Source: Azadirachta indica
Lineage: Eukaryota > Streptophyta > Magnoliopsida > Sapindales > Meliaceae
Direction: 5' to 3'
Assembly (NCBI GenBank): GCA_022749755.1
Contig: CM040442.1
Coordinates: 15,908,457-15,972,456 of the forward strand
Length of the DNA: 64,000 nt
Below are positions 1-11,700 of this stretch, one piece after another. The first letter of the stretch is position 1, and each line of letters opens with the position of its first letter. A model generated the notes under the pieces. It had not been told where the DNA came from and did not search any database. It saw only the letters and a list, made by a program, of their open reading frames with translations. The translations under genes were made by a program, and so were the position numbers.

Positions 1-154
1 ACATAGCCTTTACAACAATTTATTCAATAAAATGGGTGTAATTATAATTAAACAAAAAGTTTTAAACTTTTTCAAAAGCTAGCAGGGCCGAGATAAGAGG
101 TCCATCTCTTTACTCTTCCTTTTTTCATCTGGGTATAATATTTCGTACCCACAT
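1..154. other. Left flank of Ty3-C; possible MITE half
   Basis: There is no coding signal. The stretch ends in CACAT, which also occurs at the far edge of Ty3-C (14213-14217), so this is probably the target DNA into which Ty3-C inserted. Across the element it would join 14218-14330, whose outer end carries the complement of GGGATGGAAATTTTACCC, a pattern common at the ends of plant MITEs. The family is not determined. Confidence 0.4.
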
Positions 155-994
155 TGATACAAATCTCACAAACAATGTGATGAAACCCGACACCATATAT
201 AGTAACCAATCTCAAGATTTTCTCCAAAATACAAGTTTGTTGAGTCTTGACTCGTTACCTAGATAGATAAGAAACAAGATTATGGTTGCTCAAACATCAC
301 AACAAGAATTCTTAAGAACCATTGAAGAATTTAAGTGATAAGTTTAATTGTTTTAGAATACCACTAGCAATTAAACTTGATAAGTTTAAGAATAAGAATT
401 TGTAAGGAATAACTCCACACTCTATTTCTTGTTTCATTTTAGAAATTAAGGCGCTTTATAGGCAAATAGAAAGAGAAAATATCAAAGGTTAGGCCAAAAA
501 CTACTACTTAACAATTGACAAATTAATACAAACTTTAAGACCTTTGAAAATGCAAGAAACAAATTTCAAACATAATGATCTAAGCAATGACATCATACAT
601 ATTTTGATATAAGTGATGACATCATATGTATTTTGATGTAAATAATGGCGTCATACGTATATGATATAAGCGATTACATCATTTAAGATGCTTAAATTAC
701 ATAAACGGACTAATAATTATTTTTGAGCATTTCTGTGTCAATTATCTTAGGTTCCGTTAGCTTGAATAATGCTCACAAAGCATAATTCTTCATGTTGTAT
801 ATCTTGGATTGCAGTCGAATCCCTATCTTTTTAATTAATCTATTTAAGGTAATTTACAATTCTTTGGCTCTAGCTCTTGCGATTAGTCCACTTGATAAGC
901 TTAATGGATTATGTAGTTGTTGCGCTTAGTGCCTCAAACTATATGCATGAGTTTCCTTTTTTGTAAGCGTGGTTGTGCAACTTCGTTTACATCA
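155..994 (-). repeat. Ty3-C 3' LTR
   Basis: It aligns end to end with 13371-14214. On the plus strand both copies begin TGATACAAATCTC and end in a CATCA, giving TG...CA termini on the minus strand. Its first roughly 260 bases in element orientation (about 994 down to 735) still read as coding for the polyprotein C-terminus; see the 5' LTR entry. Confidence 0.9.
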
Positions 995-1007
995 TTCTCC
1001 TCCTCTT
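995..1007 (-). promoter_or_regulatory. Ty3-C polypurine tract
   Basis: On the minus strand this reads AAGAGGAGGAGAA and directly abuts the 3' LTR start TGATG. That is the expected place and composition for the second-strand primer. It lies within the reading frame that continues from integrase into the LTR, so the tract also encodes a short acidic stretch. Confidence 0.85.
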
Positions 1008-1629
1008 AAAAAGGATTTGTCATCAAATTATTACCTACATCGAAAAGAGATAAGTCATAAACATTAAAGATTGCACTAACCCTATACTCATCTGATAGCT
1101 CAAGCCTGTAGGCATTGTCATTAATGTGTTCCATTACTCGAAATAGGCCATCACTCTTTGGTGGAGGTTTAGAACATCTTTGCTTAGGAAAACAATCGTT
1201 CCTCATATGCAAGCAAACCTAGTCTCCTAATTCAAAGACAACCTTCTTGCTTCCCTTATTAGCTTGCTTGGCATATTGCTCCATCTGCTGTTCTATATGT
1301 TGCTTTGCTTTCTCATGAATTTGCTTATTAAAATTAGCTTTCTTCTTACCATCGAAATTAATGTGTTCACTCATAGGTAAAGGAATTGAATTCAAAGGAG
1401 TCGTTGGATTAAAACCATAAACAATTTCAAATGGTGAAAACTTAGTTGTAAAATGAACACAACGATTATAAGTAAATTCAACATGTAGCAAGTAATCTTC
1501 CCAAGTTTTCAAGTCTTTTGTATGATAGCACGCAACAAAGTAGACAAGGTCTTATTCACTACTTTGGTTTGACCACCAGTTTATAGGTGACAGTTAGTAG
1601 AAAATAATAATTTAGTTCCTAACTTCCTC
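1006..1629 (-). pseudogene. Ty3-C integrase C-terminal part
   Basis: Two open blocks are seen. Block 1219-1512 reads as the integrase segment KTWEDYLLHVEFTYNR followed by [12 protein letters not shown]. Block 1006-1212 reads as the C-terminal fold with SDGLFRVMEHINDNAYRLEL and ATFNV-type wording (here SAIFNVYDLSLFD). A frameshift or stop separates them. Upstream, at 1630, the gene is interrupted by Ty3-A and resumes at 8968. No chromodomain is recognisable between this fold and the LTR, as in CRM-type chromoviruses. It is not translatable as one protein. Confidence 0.85.
1625..1629. repeat. Target site duplication of Ty3-A (left copy)
   Basis: TCCTC here is repeated exactly at 8963-8967 on the other side of Ty3-A. 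Removing the element and one copy brings Ty3-C's integrase reading frame back into register, which confirms the boundaries. The same five bases also occur at the end of the element's own purine tract, so part of the match could be chance. Confidence 0.85.
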
Positions 1630-2476
1630 TGATGCGAACCATGAGTATATTAAACTTGAGACCCAATATCTTTTCGTGTGGAAGTAATTCCTTGGAAAGT
1701 TAAATCAGATTTATTCAAGTTCGTGACCCAACTTCAACTTGTGAAATAGAACCTTAAAATAAAATACCCTCAAAGTAATTAGCTTTGATTGTAAGAACCT
1801 TGATTCAATCAAGAATCAAAACAAAAGAAACACTTTTAATTTTTATTTCATTCAAAGAGTAATAATCTTCCCATTGGAGCATATGGCTAAATATATAAGG
1901 GTATAAGGAATAAATAACCATAATCGGGGTGTTTGTCCACAAAAAATAAACTTATTCTAATTTAAATTAAAACAAGCTGAATTTGGGCTTAATAATTAAC
2001 ATTAACAATCCAAACACATAAGAAACTAAATAATATATGTTTATGAATAAGATTAATATAGATAATGGATTTGAACAGCAACCTAGCCCAAAATGGCAAA
2101 TGAAATCTGAAAACTTGCATTATGACGAAGATCTAATTCGAATTGCAATTAAAAGACTTGAACATGCTTGTTTAACCTTGAAACATCATTCAAATAAGGC
2201 CTTGTATAGATTTGAGAATTCTAATCCCATAGAAGCTTTAATCTTCAAGTTTTGCCTTATTGTACTTGTTTCATGTTACCAAGCTTTAATTATTGTCTTG
2301 AATTTCAAGCTTGATATTTGACTCTTCCTTACACTCCTGAATTGTTGCAAGATCATCCTATAAACCTTGAATTATCTCATTCAATGCATTCTTGAATTTC
2401 TCCATACTTGCTCTCGTAATAGGACCACTACGTAGTTGAATTTGATCTTTACTCTTGTGTCCATCCTTATTTGCAT
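1630..2476 (-). repeat. Ty3-A 3' LTR
   Basis: It aligns with 8113-8962 over its whole length. On the plus strand it begins TGATGCGAACC. The far end, near 2476, is the minus-strand start TG(A)TGCAAATAAGG, with one base lost relative to the other copy. The polyprotein frame continues into it: the minus strand from 2490 down to about 2350 encodes residues similar to those in the 5' LTR copy, with a frameshift near 2465. Confidence 0.85.
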
Positions 2477-3760
2477 CTCCTCAAGATGATTTGTATATGA
2501 ATCTTCACCATTCACATCAAAAGGAGAAAGTTTAGCCACATTAAAAGTTGCATTCACATTATACTCACCAAGAAGATCTAATTTGTAGGCATTATCATTA
2601 ATCTTCTCAATAACTTGAAAAGGACTATCTCCTCTTGGATGAAGCTTTGACTTTCTTTGAGTTGGAAACCTTTCCTTTCGCATATGTACCCAAACCCAAT
2701 CACTAGGCTCGAATACAATGCGCCTTCTTCCCATGTTTACTTGGCTTGCAATTTATTGATTTTTCTTTTCAATGTTCTTGCACACATCTTCATGTAATTT
2801 TTTCACTAAATCTGCCTTTTTTTTTTTCAATCTAAGTTAGTTCTTTCATTACAAGGTAAAGGAACTAAATCCAAAAGGGTTAATAGGTTAAAGCCATAAA
2901 CAATTTCAAAAGGTGAAAAACTAGTAGTAGAATGCACAACTCTATTATATGCGAATTCAACAAATGGAATTCACTCTTCCCAATTCTTCAAATTTTTTTG
3001 GATAATAGCATGCAAAAAAGTTTCTAAAGTCTTATTCACAACTTCTGTTTGACCATCAGTTTGTGGTAATAAGTAGTAGAAAATAACAATTTAGTACCTA
3101 ATTTACTCCATAAAACTTTTCAAAAATGACTTAAAAACTTTACATTCCTATCACTAACAATAGTTTTTAGAATGCCATACAAACGCATTACTTCTCTAAA
3201 GAACAGATTTGTAATGTTAGTGGCATCATCAGTTTTATTACAAAGTATAAAATGTGACATCTTGTAAAACTTATCAACCACTACAAAAATAGAAATTTTT
3301 CCTTTTTTTGATCTAAGTAAATCCAAAATAAAATCCATGAAAATATTAGTTCAAGGTTCACTAGAAACAAGTAAAGAGTATATAAACCTTGATTCAAACT
3401 TTAGATTTAGCTTGTTTGCATGCAATACATCTATCACAAACTTTTTGCACATCTTTTCTCATTTAAGGCCAATAAAAGTGTTCATTTAAAGTATCTTAAG
3501 TTTTAGTAATGCCAAATTGTCCCAGTAAACCACCCTCATGAAACTTTTTTACAAGCAATTCTCTTATAAAGCAAAGAGGTATGCAAAATTTATTTTCCTT
3601 AAATAAAAACCCATCGATCCTATAGAACTTACGATATGTAGCTTTCTCACATGCTAGAAAAATTAGAATCATCATCATAAAGAGTTTTAATATGTTCAAA
3701 TCCAAGCATTCTCGCATTTAAAGCATTAAGTAAAGTATACCTTCTTGAAATTGCATCGGC
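2381..3760 (-). pseudogene. Ty3-A integrase
   Basis: Segments in order on the minus strand: the zinc-binding N-terminal part and linker (3496-3717, with KFHEGGLLGQFGITKT), the catalytic core (3120-3338, with [27 protein letters not shown] and [10 protein letters not shown], so two catalytic aspartates are kept), and the C-terminal fold (2381-2734, with GDSPFQVIEKINDNAYKLDL and ATFNVAKLSPFDV). They are separated by stops and frameshifts. The last block crosses the LTR boundary. No chromodomain is visible. Confidence 0.88.
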
Positions 3761-5249
3761 TACAATATTATCTTTACCTTGTATTTAATCATATAAGGAA
3801 AAATCTCAATAAATTAGACCCATTTGGCATATCTTTTGTTCAACTTACCTTGCCCTTTTATGAACATCAAAGATTAATGATCAGTATGAATAACAAATTC
3901 CTTGGGCCATAGATAATGATACCAATTTTTCAAAGCTCTAACCAAAGCATAGAGCTCTTTGTCATAAGTAGAATAATTCAATAATATGTTATGGAGCTTT
4001 TCACTAAAGTAGGTGATTAGTCTATTTCCCTGCACATCACACTCAATTTCAAAAGTATTAGCAAAGTTAGGCAAAGCAAGAATAGGTGCCTTACAAAGCT
4101 TATCTTTCAATAAAGTAAATGCATGCCCTTGTTCTTTATCCCACTTAAAAGTACAATTCTTTTAAAGTACCTCTGTGAGAGATGTCGCAATGGTGCTAAA
4201 ATCTTTTACTAACAATTTATAAAAACTAGCCAATCCATGAAAACTTCTTACCTCACTTACCGATTTAGGAGTAGACCAATTTTTTACAGCTCTTACCTTC
4301 TGTTCATCAACTTCAATACTTTGAGCGATTACTACAAAACCTAAAAACACAATACAATCTAAACAAAAAGAAAACTTTTTAAGGTTAGCATATAACTTTT
4401 GGCTTAAATATTCTACATGTTCATTTGAATTTTTGAAATAAACAAGGCTATTATCAAAGTATACAACAACAAATTTTCCAATTAAATCTTTTAAAACATG
4501 GTTCAAAAGTCTTATCAAGGTACTAGGTACATTATTTAAGCCAAAAGGCATAACTGACCATTCATACAAGCCATATTTTGTTTTAAATGCAGTTTTCCAC
4601 TCCTTGCCCTCTTTTATACGAATTTAATGATATCCACTTTTCAAATCATCTTTGCTAAAGATAATAGAACCATGCAATTCATCAAGCTTACCATTTAACC
4701 TAGGAATAAGATGGTGATACTTTACTGTAATATTATTAATTGCATTCCAATCAACACACATATCGTAATGTTATTAATTGCACGACAATCAACACATATA
4801 TGCCAAGAACCATCTTTTTTAGGTACCAACAAAATAGGAATAGCACATGGACTAATACTTTCTCCAACATATCCCTTGGTTAACAACTCCTTAACTTGCC
4901 TTTGAACCTTCTTTGTCTCCTCGGGATTACTCCTACAGGCTGGTTTATTTGGAATTGAATCTCTAAGAACGAAATTGATTTAATGCTCAATACCTTTAAT
5001 GGGTAGCAATCTATTCGGTATCTCCTCGAGAAAAACATCTCCATAAGCTTGTAAAAGATAAACAAAAACACTAGGCAAAGAAGCATTAAGGTCATTAGTG
5101 TTTAAATAAAGTTCCTTGTACATACGTACAATTATACTTTTGTTTGAAAACCAATCCTCTTTAATATCATTCCTTTTTGTATAAAAGCTCACTTGTTTCT
5201 TTTTACACTCAATTGTTTCTTTTCCCTTCACTCTTTTTCCCTTATTCAA
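3761..5249 (-). pseudogene. Ty3-A reverse transcriptase and RNase H
   Basis: RT is clearest at 4162-4569: [20 protein letters not shown], then [13 protein letters not shown] where the family has YxDD, and the connection segment [13 protein letters not shown]. The second active-site aspartate is replaced by asparagine, so this RT should be dead whatever the frameshifts. RNase H follows at 3874-4110, with [16 protein letters not shown] and [15 protein letters not shown] wording (here [15 protein letters not shown]). The RT N-terminal region can be traced to about 5000, and the block 4980-5249 is the protease-RT linker. Confidence 0.87.
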
Positions 5250-5960
5250 ATGTTGATCTTCTTCATTTAAACTTACCTTTTTTTTTCATCATTTTCGCCA
5301 CTCTTTTCTTTTGAAAACTTACTCTCTTTTGTTACATCTTCATCACTCTTTTTTCCTCACTCTTATTTGCTCTCTCACTTTGCATTCTTCTAAGCTCACC
5401 CTCATAAATTTTTTTAGGTGAAAGTGATACAAGAGTAGTTTTCTTTGCATCTTTCTCAAAAGTGTAATGATTTGTAAAACTATTATGCAACACTCTTCTA
5501 TCAAATTGTCAAGGGCATCCTAATAAAAGATGACCAGTATACATAGGAACTACATCAAATAACAACTTATCTCAAAACTTATCTATTTTGAAGGCAACAA
5601 GAACTTGCTTTATCACCTTAATTTCCTCACAATCATTGAACCACTTCAACTTGTAAAGATGTGGATGTTTCAAAGTAAGTAATCCCAACTTTTCTACAAG
5701 AGTAGTACTAGCAATATTGGTTAAACTACCACTATCAATTATCACATCACAAACCTTATCTTTTATAAGACATCTAGCATGAAAGAGATTTTCACTTTAA
5801 TCACATTCTTTCTATTGGACTTGCATATTCAAAACTCTTCTTGCCATAAGAGCCTTACCACTTTCATCTATAGTAAATTGCTTATCCCCTTCTTCATCAC
5901 TTGCATCTTTAAAAGGTGGCATCATTTCTTCTCCATTCTCTTCTTCACTAGTCGAATAGT
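5250..5960 (-). pseudogene. Ty3-A protease region and linker
   Basis: The minus strand shows an aspartic-protease-like stretch near 5700-5760, where VIIDSGSLTNIAS-type wording holds the D-S/T-G active-site motif. A lysine- and glutamate-rich linker leads toward RT. Several stops interrupt it. Boundaries are approximate. Confidence 0.7.
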
Positions 5961-7068
5961 ATTTTCCATCAAGCGTGAATATGGTTCTTTGATTTGGGCA
6001 ATCCCGTTTATAATGTCCTACACCTTGACACTTAAAACATTTAATATTTCTTATGTTAGTAGTAAAATCAAGTTTAACCTTCTTCTTGCATGGGTTGGAT
6101 GTTTTTAAAGTCTTTTTGGATTTGATTTTAGGCTTGGATGATGAAGCCTTGTCATCTTTCCTCCAATTTGATTTGAATAAAAAAGTATAGGAGGAAAACT
6201 AATTTGTATAACCTCTCTTTTTTAGTTGTTTCTTAACCTTCAAAGTGAGGTGAAGTAAGTCTTCTAGCTCCATATATGGCTGCAATTCAACCACATTAGA
6301 AATTTTCTTATTTAAACCATTGAGGAATCTTGCCATTGTAGCTTCATTATCTTCCTCTACATTTGCTCTTATGATAATTACCTCTATCTTCTTGTAATAT
6401 TCATCAACGCTTTTAGACTCTTGAGTGAGATTTTGAAGTCGATTATATGATTCTCTATAGTAGTAGCTTGGTACAAATCTCTTTTTCATGATAGATTTTA
6501 GATCTCTCTACTCTTTAATAGTAGTAGCTTGGTACAAATCTCTTTCTTATGATAGATTTTAGATCTCTTTACTCTTTAATGGGCCTTTCCTTATTTCTCC
6601 TTCGCTTTTGCTTGGTATCATCCCACTAAGTAATAGCACAAGCTTTAAAAATAGCACGACAAGCTTCAACTTCTTGAATTTAGTGTGGTCATTGCAATCA
6701 AACACTAATTCATTCTTCGTTTCCTAATCCAAGTATGCCTCGGGATCCATTCTTCCATGAAATGATGAAATTTTCAATTTGACCCCACTATTGTTACTAT
6801 TGTTGTTGTTTCTTGCCCTTGGTCTCACCTCTTCTTCCTCTCCATTGTCATCAAGCGATTCACTATCATTAAAGCCATCATCTACTTGAGCTTTTCTTGG
6901 AACTCACCTAACTTGCATGGTTGGATTAGGAGCATTAGGTAGCTGAACCTCCAGCCTCTCTATTCTATCAACCAACTATGCATATTTTTTATCCATGGCT
7001 TGCAACAACTCAATTAAGGCTTGGAATCAATCTATCTCACCTAGTGGATTTCTTGCTTATCCACTCAT
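5960..7068 (-). pseudogene. Ty3-A gag with zinc knuckle
   Basis: The start codon is at 7068-7066 (MSG, then a stop after three residues, then RNPLGEI wording typical of the gag start). The capsid-like core is clearest at 6199-6489 (SYNRLQNLTQESKSVDEYY, ATMARFLNGLN, ELEDLLHLTLKVKKQ). A CX2CX4HX4C zinc knuckle, CFKCQGVGHYKRDC, lies near 5995-6045. A 61-bp tandem duplication (6458-6518 and 6519-6579) breaks the frame inside the core. Confidence 0.85.
6458..6579. repeat. 61-bp tandem duplication inside Ty3-A gag
   Basis: The unit starting TAGTAGTAGCTTGGTACAAA occurs twice head to tail with a few differences (6458-6518 and 6519-6579). Sixty-one is not a multiple of three, so it shifts the gag frame. 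It must postdate loss of gag function or have caused it. Confidence 0.85.
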
Positions 7069-8097
7069 CTTATATTAAGTTGCAAGACAGTTAGTAAAAC
7101 AAAAGAATAATTCCTCACTTCACTCCCTCACGTGTTTCACTGAAGTAATGTTGTTCACTCAGTGTTTCGCACTTAATTTATGGCTTTTCTCGAGATGAGT
7201 TTACACTAAGCCTTTTTCCACCCTAATTCTTCTATTAAAATTAGTTGAAAAAATCAAAATTTATACAAACATAATAAATATAATGAAAGTATAATAAAAC
7301 TAAGGTAAATTAAAATTAAAGAGGACCTAAATACTTAGAACAAAAAATGAAATCAGGAGAAACTCTAACTTGAAAAATCAAAAATTCAAAAGCAAAAAAA
7401 AAAAAAAAACCCCAAACCAATTTACATAGGCAACAAATTAGAAAGGCACAAGGATTAGGAAATAAATTTTAGAAATAAAAAAAAGAAATATTAAGAAAAG
7501 ACAAAAAAGAACAAAGAAGAAAAAAATCAGTGTAGGAATAGGAAAGTCAACCAAAAATTATAAAAAGATTAGGAACCAAATCCTAACTTGTTTTGGAATG
7601 CAGGCTTGATTTGGTCAAACTTGTTGAAACAATATGATTTTTCTTATTTTCCTTGATTTCATTGGATTCAGCACTCCTCATTTTTTTTTTTGTCCTTTCC
7701 AAACTAGAAATTGATTGAACTATATGTATACCCTATATAGCCTTAATTTGCCATGTTTTCTTTTTTTCTTTCTTCTTCTTTTTTGTTTTTTGGCTGCCTT
7801 GGCCAAATGCTTTGCTTTCTCTTTTTTTTTTTTTTGACCTCGAGACACTAGGGTTGACAAAATAAAAAGAATAGAAAGAAACAAAAAGAAACGGATAAAC
7901 AAAGACTAAATCAACTGAATTGGACTTTTGATGCAACCCAAATTTGACTTCTTGTGAAATTGAAATGAAACACTCTTTTTTTTTTTGGATATAATTAACA
8001 TAAAATGGAAACAAATGGAATTGAAACAAACGGACTCAGAAACTAAAGAAATAAAATGGAAAAATTTGAGAAATGATATAACCTGATTTAGAGCCAA
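7069..8097 (-). other. Ty3-A untranslated leader with homopolymer runs
   Basis: This lies between the 5' LTR primer site and the gag start. It is strongly strand-asymmetric and low in complexity: an A run near 7396-7412, T/C runs near 7680-7690, 7755-7835 and 7975-7985. Lysine- or phenylalanine-rich frames here are composition artefacts. No gene was recognised. Confidence 0.75.
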
Positions 8098-8110
8098 AGC
8101 TCGATACCAA
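8098..8110 (-). other. Ty3-A primer binding site
   Basis: The minus strand reads TTGGTATCGAGCT, close to TGGTATCAGAGC, the complement of the plant initiator tRNA-Met 3' end. It starts about three bases after the LTR end. Two differences from the consensus suggest decay. Confidence 0.8.
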
Positions 8111-8112
8111 AC

Positions 8113-8962
8113 TAATATTAACCCTGAATTTATTAAACTTGAGACCTAATATCTTTACGTGTGGAAGCAACTCTTTGGAAAGCTAAATCAAATTTATCCA
8201 AGTCCATGATCGAATTTCAACATGTGAAATAGAACCTTGAAATAAAATACCCTCAAAGTAATTAGCTTTCATTTTAAGAACCTTGATTCAAGTAAGAATT
8301 AAAATAAGAAAAATACTCTTAATTTTTATTTCATTCAAAAAGTAATAATCTTCCATTAGAACATATGGCTCAATATATAAGGGTATAAGGAATAAATAAC
8401 CCTCATCGAAGTGTTTGGCCACAAAAAATAAACTTATTGTAACTTAAATTAAAAAAAAAAATTTAGTTGGGCTTAATAATTAACATTCATAGCCCAAACA
8501 CATAACAAACTAAATAACACATGTTTATAAATAAGACTAAGATAGACAATAAGCTTAAGTAGCAACTTAGCCCAAAATGACAAATGGAATCCAAAAACTT
8601 GCATCATGATGAAGATCTGATTCGAATTGCAATTAAAAGACTTAAACATGCTTGTTTAGCCTTGAAACGTAATTCGAATATGGCCTTGTACAGATTTGAG
8701 ATTCAAATCCTATAGAAGTTTTAATCTTCAAGATTAGCCTTCTTGTACTTGTGTTAGTGTTACCAAGCTTTGATTATTATCTCGAAGTCCAAACTTGATA
8801 TTTGACTCTTCCTTGCACTTCTGAATTGTTGCAAAATTATCCCACAAACCTTGAATCATCCTATTCAATGCATCCTTGAATTTCTTCATTCTCGAATTTG
8901 TAACGAGACCACTGGGTAGCTGAATTGGATCTTTACTCTCGTGTGCATTCTTATTTGCATCA
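8113..8962 (-). repeat. Ty3-A 5' LTR (contains coding sequence for the polyprotein end)
   Basis: It is paired with 1630-2476. Read on the minus strand from 8962, the first 200-odd bases stay open and encode a charged tail containing LRSGP/LPSGL-type wording and WDNFATIQ before stopping. The LTR therefore doubles as the last coding part of the polyprotein when present at the 3' end. It is followed on the right by the TCCTC duplication (8963-8967). Confidence 0.85.
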
Positions 8963-8967
8963 TCCTC
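8963..8967. repeat. Target site duplication of Ty3-A (right copy)
   Basis: TCCTC, identical to 1625-1629. Ty3-C sequence resumes directly after it. Confidence 0.85.
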
Positions 8968-9606
8968 ACAATGTCTTTCAAGAGCAACTTAAGAACTTTG
9001 TGTCATAATCAGAAACAATAGTTTTGGGCATGCCATGTAACTTAACAATCTCTTGGAAAAACAAATCAGCTATATGCGATGCATCATCAATTTTATTACA
9101 TGCAATAAAATGTGCCATCTTAGAAAATCTAACAACAAGCACAAAAACTGAGTCTCTTACCCTCTTTGTTTTAAGTAATCCCAGAACAAAATTCATAGAA
9201 ATATTAACCCAGGGTGCATTAGAAATAAGAAGTGTTGTATACAATCTATGTGGTTGCTACCTATACTTAACTTGCCTACAAGTAATGTATCTCACACAAA
9301 TTCTTTCTACATCACGTTTCATATGCAAGCAAAAGAAATGCTCATGCAATATGTCTAACATACTAGCTACCTCAAAGTGACCCATCAAACCACTACCATG
9401 TGCTTCTTAAACAAGTAATTCATGCAAGGATGAATATGGAAATAGGAAACCATTATGCCAATAGAACTTCCCATATGCTCCCTTAGTGCAATTTTTAAAC
9501 AAGTTATAAAAATTACAATCCGTTGTATACAACTCTTTAATGTACTTAAATTCAAGTAATTCAGCATCAAGGGTTGAAAGCAACGTGTACCTACATGATA
9601 GTGCAT
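8968..9606 (-). pseudogene. Ty3-C integrase N-terminal part and core
   Basis: The catalytic core at 8978-9244 reads [26 protein letters not shown] and [12 protein letters not shown]. The family has SMDFV here, so the first catalytic aspartate has become asparagine; the second (SDYD) is kept. The zinc-binding and linker part lies to the right (9385-9606 in shifted frames). The gene stops at 8967 because Ty3-A is inserted there, and it continues at 1629. Confidence 0.87.
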
Positions 9607-10800
9607 TTTCCTTACCTTGTTTGTATTTGATCACAAAGGAGAAAATGAACTCCACCCAATTACCATAGTGTCTACTCAATTTGTGTTGTCCTTTTAAATG
9701 CTTCAAAGATTAATGGTCTATATGAATCACAATCTCTTTAGGCCAAAGATAATGCTACCAAGTTTTTAGGGTTCAAACCAATGCATATAATTCTTTGTTA
9801 TAAGTGGGATAGTTTAAGATTGCTCACTTAATTTCTCACTAAAGTATGTAATTAGTCTTCTCTCTTACATCAATATGCCTTCAATTCCTATTCCTGAAGC
9901 ATCACACTCAATTTTGAACATTTTAATAAAGTTAAGTAAAATTAATAAAGATGCATTAGTCAATTTTTCTTTACTAAGTTTGAACACAATTTCTTTCTCC
10001 TTTCCCTATTTAAATGGAACATTCCTCTTGATGAGTTTGGTTAGGGGTTCAGTTATACTACTAAAATCTCGATCAAGGCGCCAACAAAAACTAGCCAAAC
10101 CATGAAAACTTCTTACTTGATTCGTTGAAGTAGGCCTTGGCTAATCTTGAATTGCCATGACCTTTTCTTTGTTGACCTTAATCCCTTTAACACTTATAAC
10201 AAAACCAAGAAACACAAGCTTATTCGTGCAAAAACTACATTTCTTAAGATTAGCAAATAACCTTTCATTCTTTAAATCCTTTAAAACAAGTCTTAAGTGT
10301 TCAACATGGTTATCTAAGTTTTTGCTATAAATTAAGATATCGTCAAAGTAGACGACTGCGAATTTACCAATAAAAGTATGCAAAACATAGTTCATAAGTC
10401 TTATGAAAGTGCTAGGTGCATTAGTTAATCCAAAAGGCATAACTAACTATTCATATAAACCATATTTTGTTTCAAATGCAATTTTCCACTCATCACCCTT
10501 TTTCATCCTAATATGATGTATCCACTTTTAAGATTGATCTTAGAAAACATACAAGATCCATGTAATTCATCTAAAATATCATCTAATCGAGGAATGGGAT
10601 AACGATACTTCATCGTAATATTGTTGATAGCTTAGCAATCAATACACATCTTCCATATTCCATCCTTCTTAGGCAGTAGTAACACTGGAACCACACAAAG
10701 ACTAATGCTTTCTTTAACATATCTTTTTTCAATCAACTCATTAACTTGTCGTTGAAGTTCCTTCATCTCCTCAGGGTTATTTCTATAGGTTAGACGATTT
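9607..10800 (-). pseudogene. Ty3-C reverse transcriptase and RNase H
   Basis: The RT palm at 10141-10440 reads [20 protein letters not shown], then [13 protein letters not shown] with an intact YxDD motif, and [19 protein letters not shown]. RNase H is degraded (about 9700-9900). At 9407-9706 the wording is KHLKGQHKLSRHYGNWVEFI and KYKQGKENALSCRYTLLSTL, the usual RNase H to integrase connection. RT N-terminal wording can be followed to about 10800. Confidence 0.88.
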
Positions 10801-11700
10801 AGATTGTTACACCGGGTATGAAATCAATTTGATGTTCAATTCTTTAAATTAGAAGTAAACTAAGAGGCACCTCTTCAAGAAACACATCCTCCAGTTCCTG
10901 CAAAAGAAATACAACACTGCTTGACAAAGATTCGACAAGATCGTTAGTACACAAAATGACCTTCTTGTAGATGAGAACTATAAGGGGTTGTTGTGAAACT
11001 AAAGCTTTCTTAATCTCACTTTTTTTTTGTTTTGCAATGAAATTGTATTTTTCCTCTCTTTTATACACCAATGTCATAACTCTCTTATTTTTTCTCTCAC
11101 CCTCTTTCACTCACTTTTTGTATCTTTAGTTGGTTTTCGAGAATTTGTTTTGGAGTCAATGATACAAGTGATATAGGTTACTTTTTGATGGCAAAAAAGT
11201 ATCTATTGATGAAACCGTCATATATGACTCATCGATCATACTGCTTTAGTCTACCCAACAAGATGTGACATACGTGCATAGGTATTATGTTGCAAAGCAC
11301 CTCATCCTTATACTTACTAATAGAAAACACTACCAACACTTATTTTGTAACCTTGATTTCTCCACAATTGTTTAGCCATTGAAGCTAGTACGGTCGCAGA
11401 TGTTTCATGGTAGGCAATAACAAATTTCCCACTATTTTAATGCTGGCCATGTTGATGCAACTTCTACCATTAATTATAATGCTGCAAACTTTATTGTTCA
11501 TGAAACATTGAGTATGAAACAAGTTCTCCCGCTGATTATTTTCTTCTTCTTAACCTGTGCGCTAAGAGCTCATCTTACCACTAATGATTCTCATTCCACT
11601 ACACATTGCCCTATGTAGGCATCTTCAAAGGGTGGCATGTCTTCTATTTTTTCTTCTTGTTCTTTTTCTAACTCAATCTTCCCTTGAGCATTGATCATCA
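10801..11700 (-). pseudogene. Ty3-C protease region and linker
   Basis: The block 10844-11110 is a lysine-rich linker ending in ELEDVFLEEVP, the segment that precedes RT in this family (family wording DVFPDEIP-like). Protease sequence can be traced with stops to about 11600. Limits are approximate. Confidence 0.65.

Larger units (their letters stand above)
1630..8962 (-). mobile_element. Ty3-A: CRM-like Ty3/gypsy retrotransposon nested in Ty3-C
   Basis: This is a full-length element of about 7.3 kb on the minus strand: LTRs 1630-2476 and 8113-8962, primer site near 8098-8110, gag 7068-5960, then protease, RT, RNase H and integrase toward the left. It is flanked by an exact 5-bp duplication, TCCTC. 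It belongs to the same broad family as its host Ty3-C but to a different subfamily; the LTRs do not align except for the coding part. The two LTRs differ at about 14% of sites in a 110-base sample compared by eye, so the insertion is old. Many stops and frameshifts, and a changed RT active site (YFDN), make it inactive. Confidence 0.88.

Noticed and set aside
2037..2321. 94-codon plus-strand frame
   Set aside because: It lies entirely inside the Ty3-A 3' LTR, antisense to it. The matching stretch of the other LTR does not keep the frame.
7720..8097. Lys-rich and Phe-rich frames on the minus strand
   Set aside because: They are homopolymer and purine-run translation in the Ty3-A leader, in three overlapping frames, with no conserved wording.
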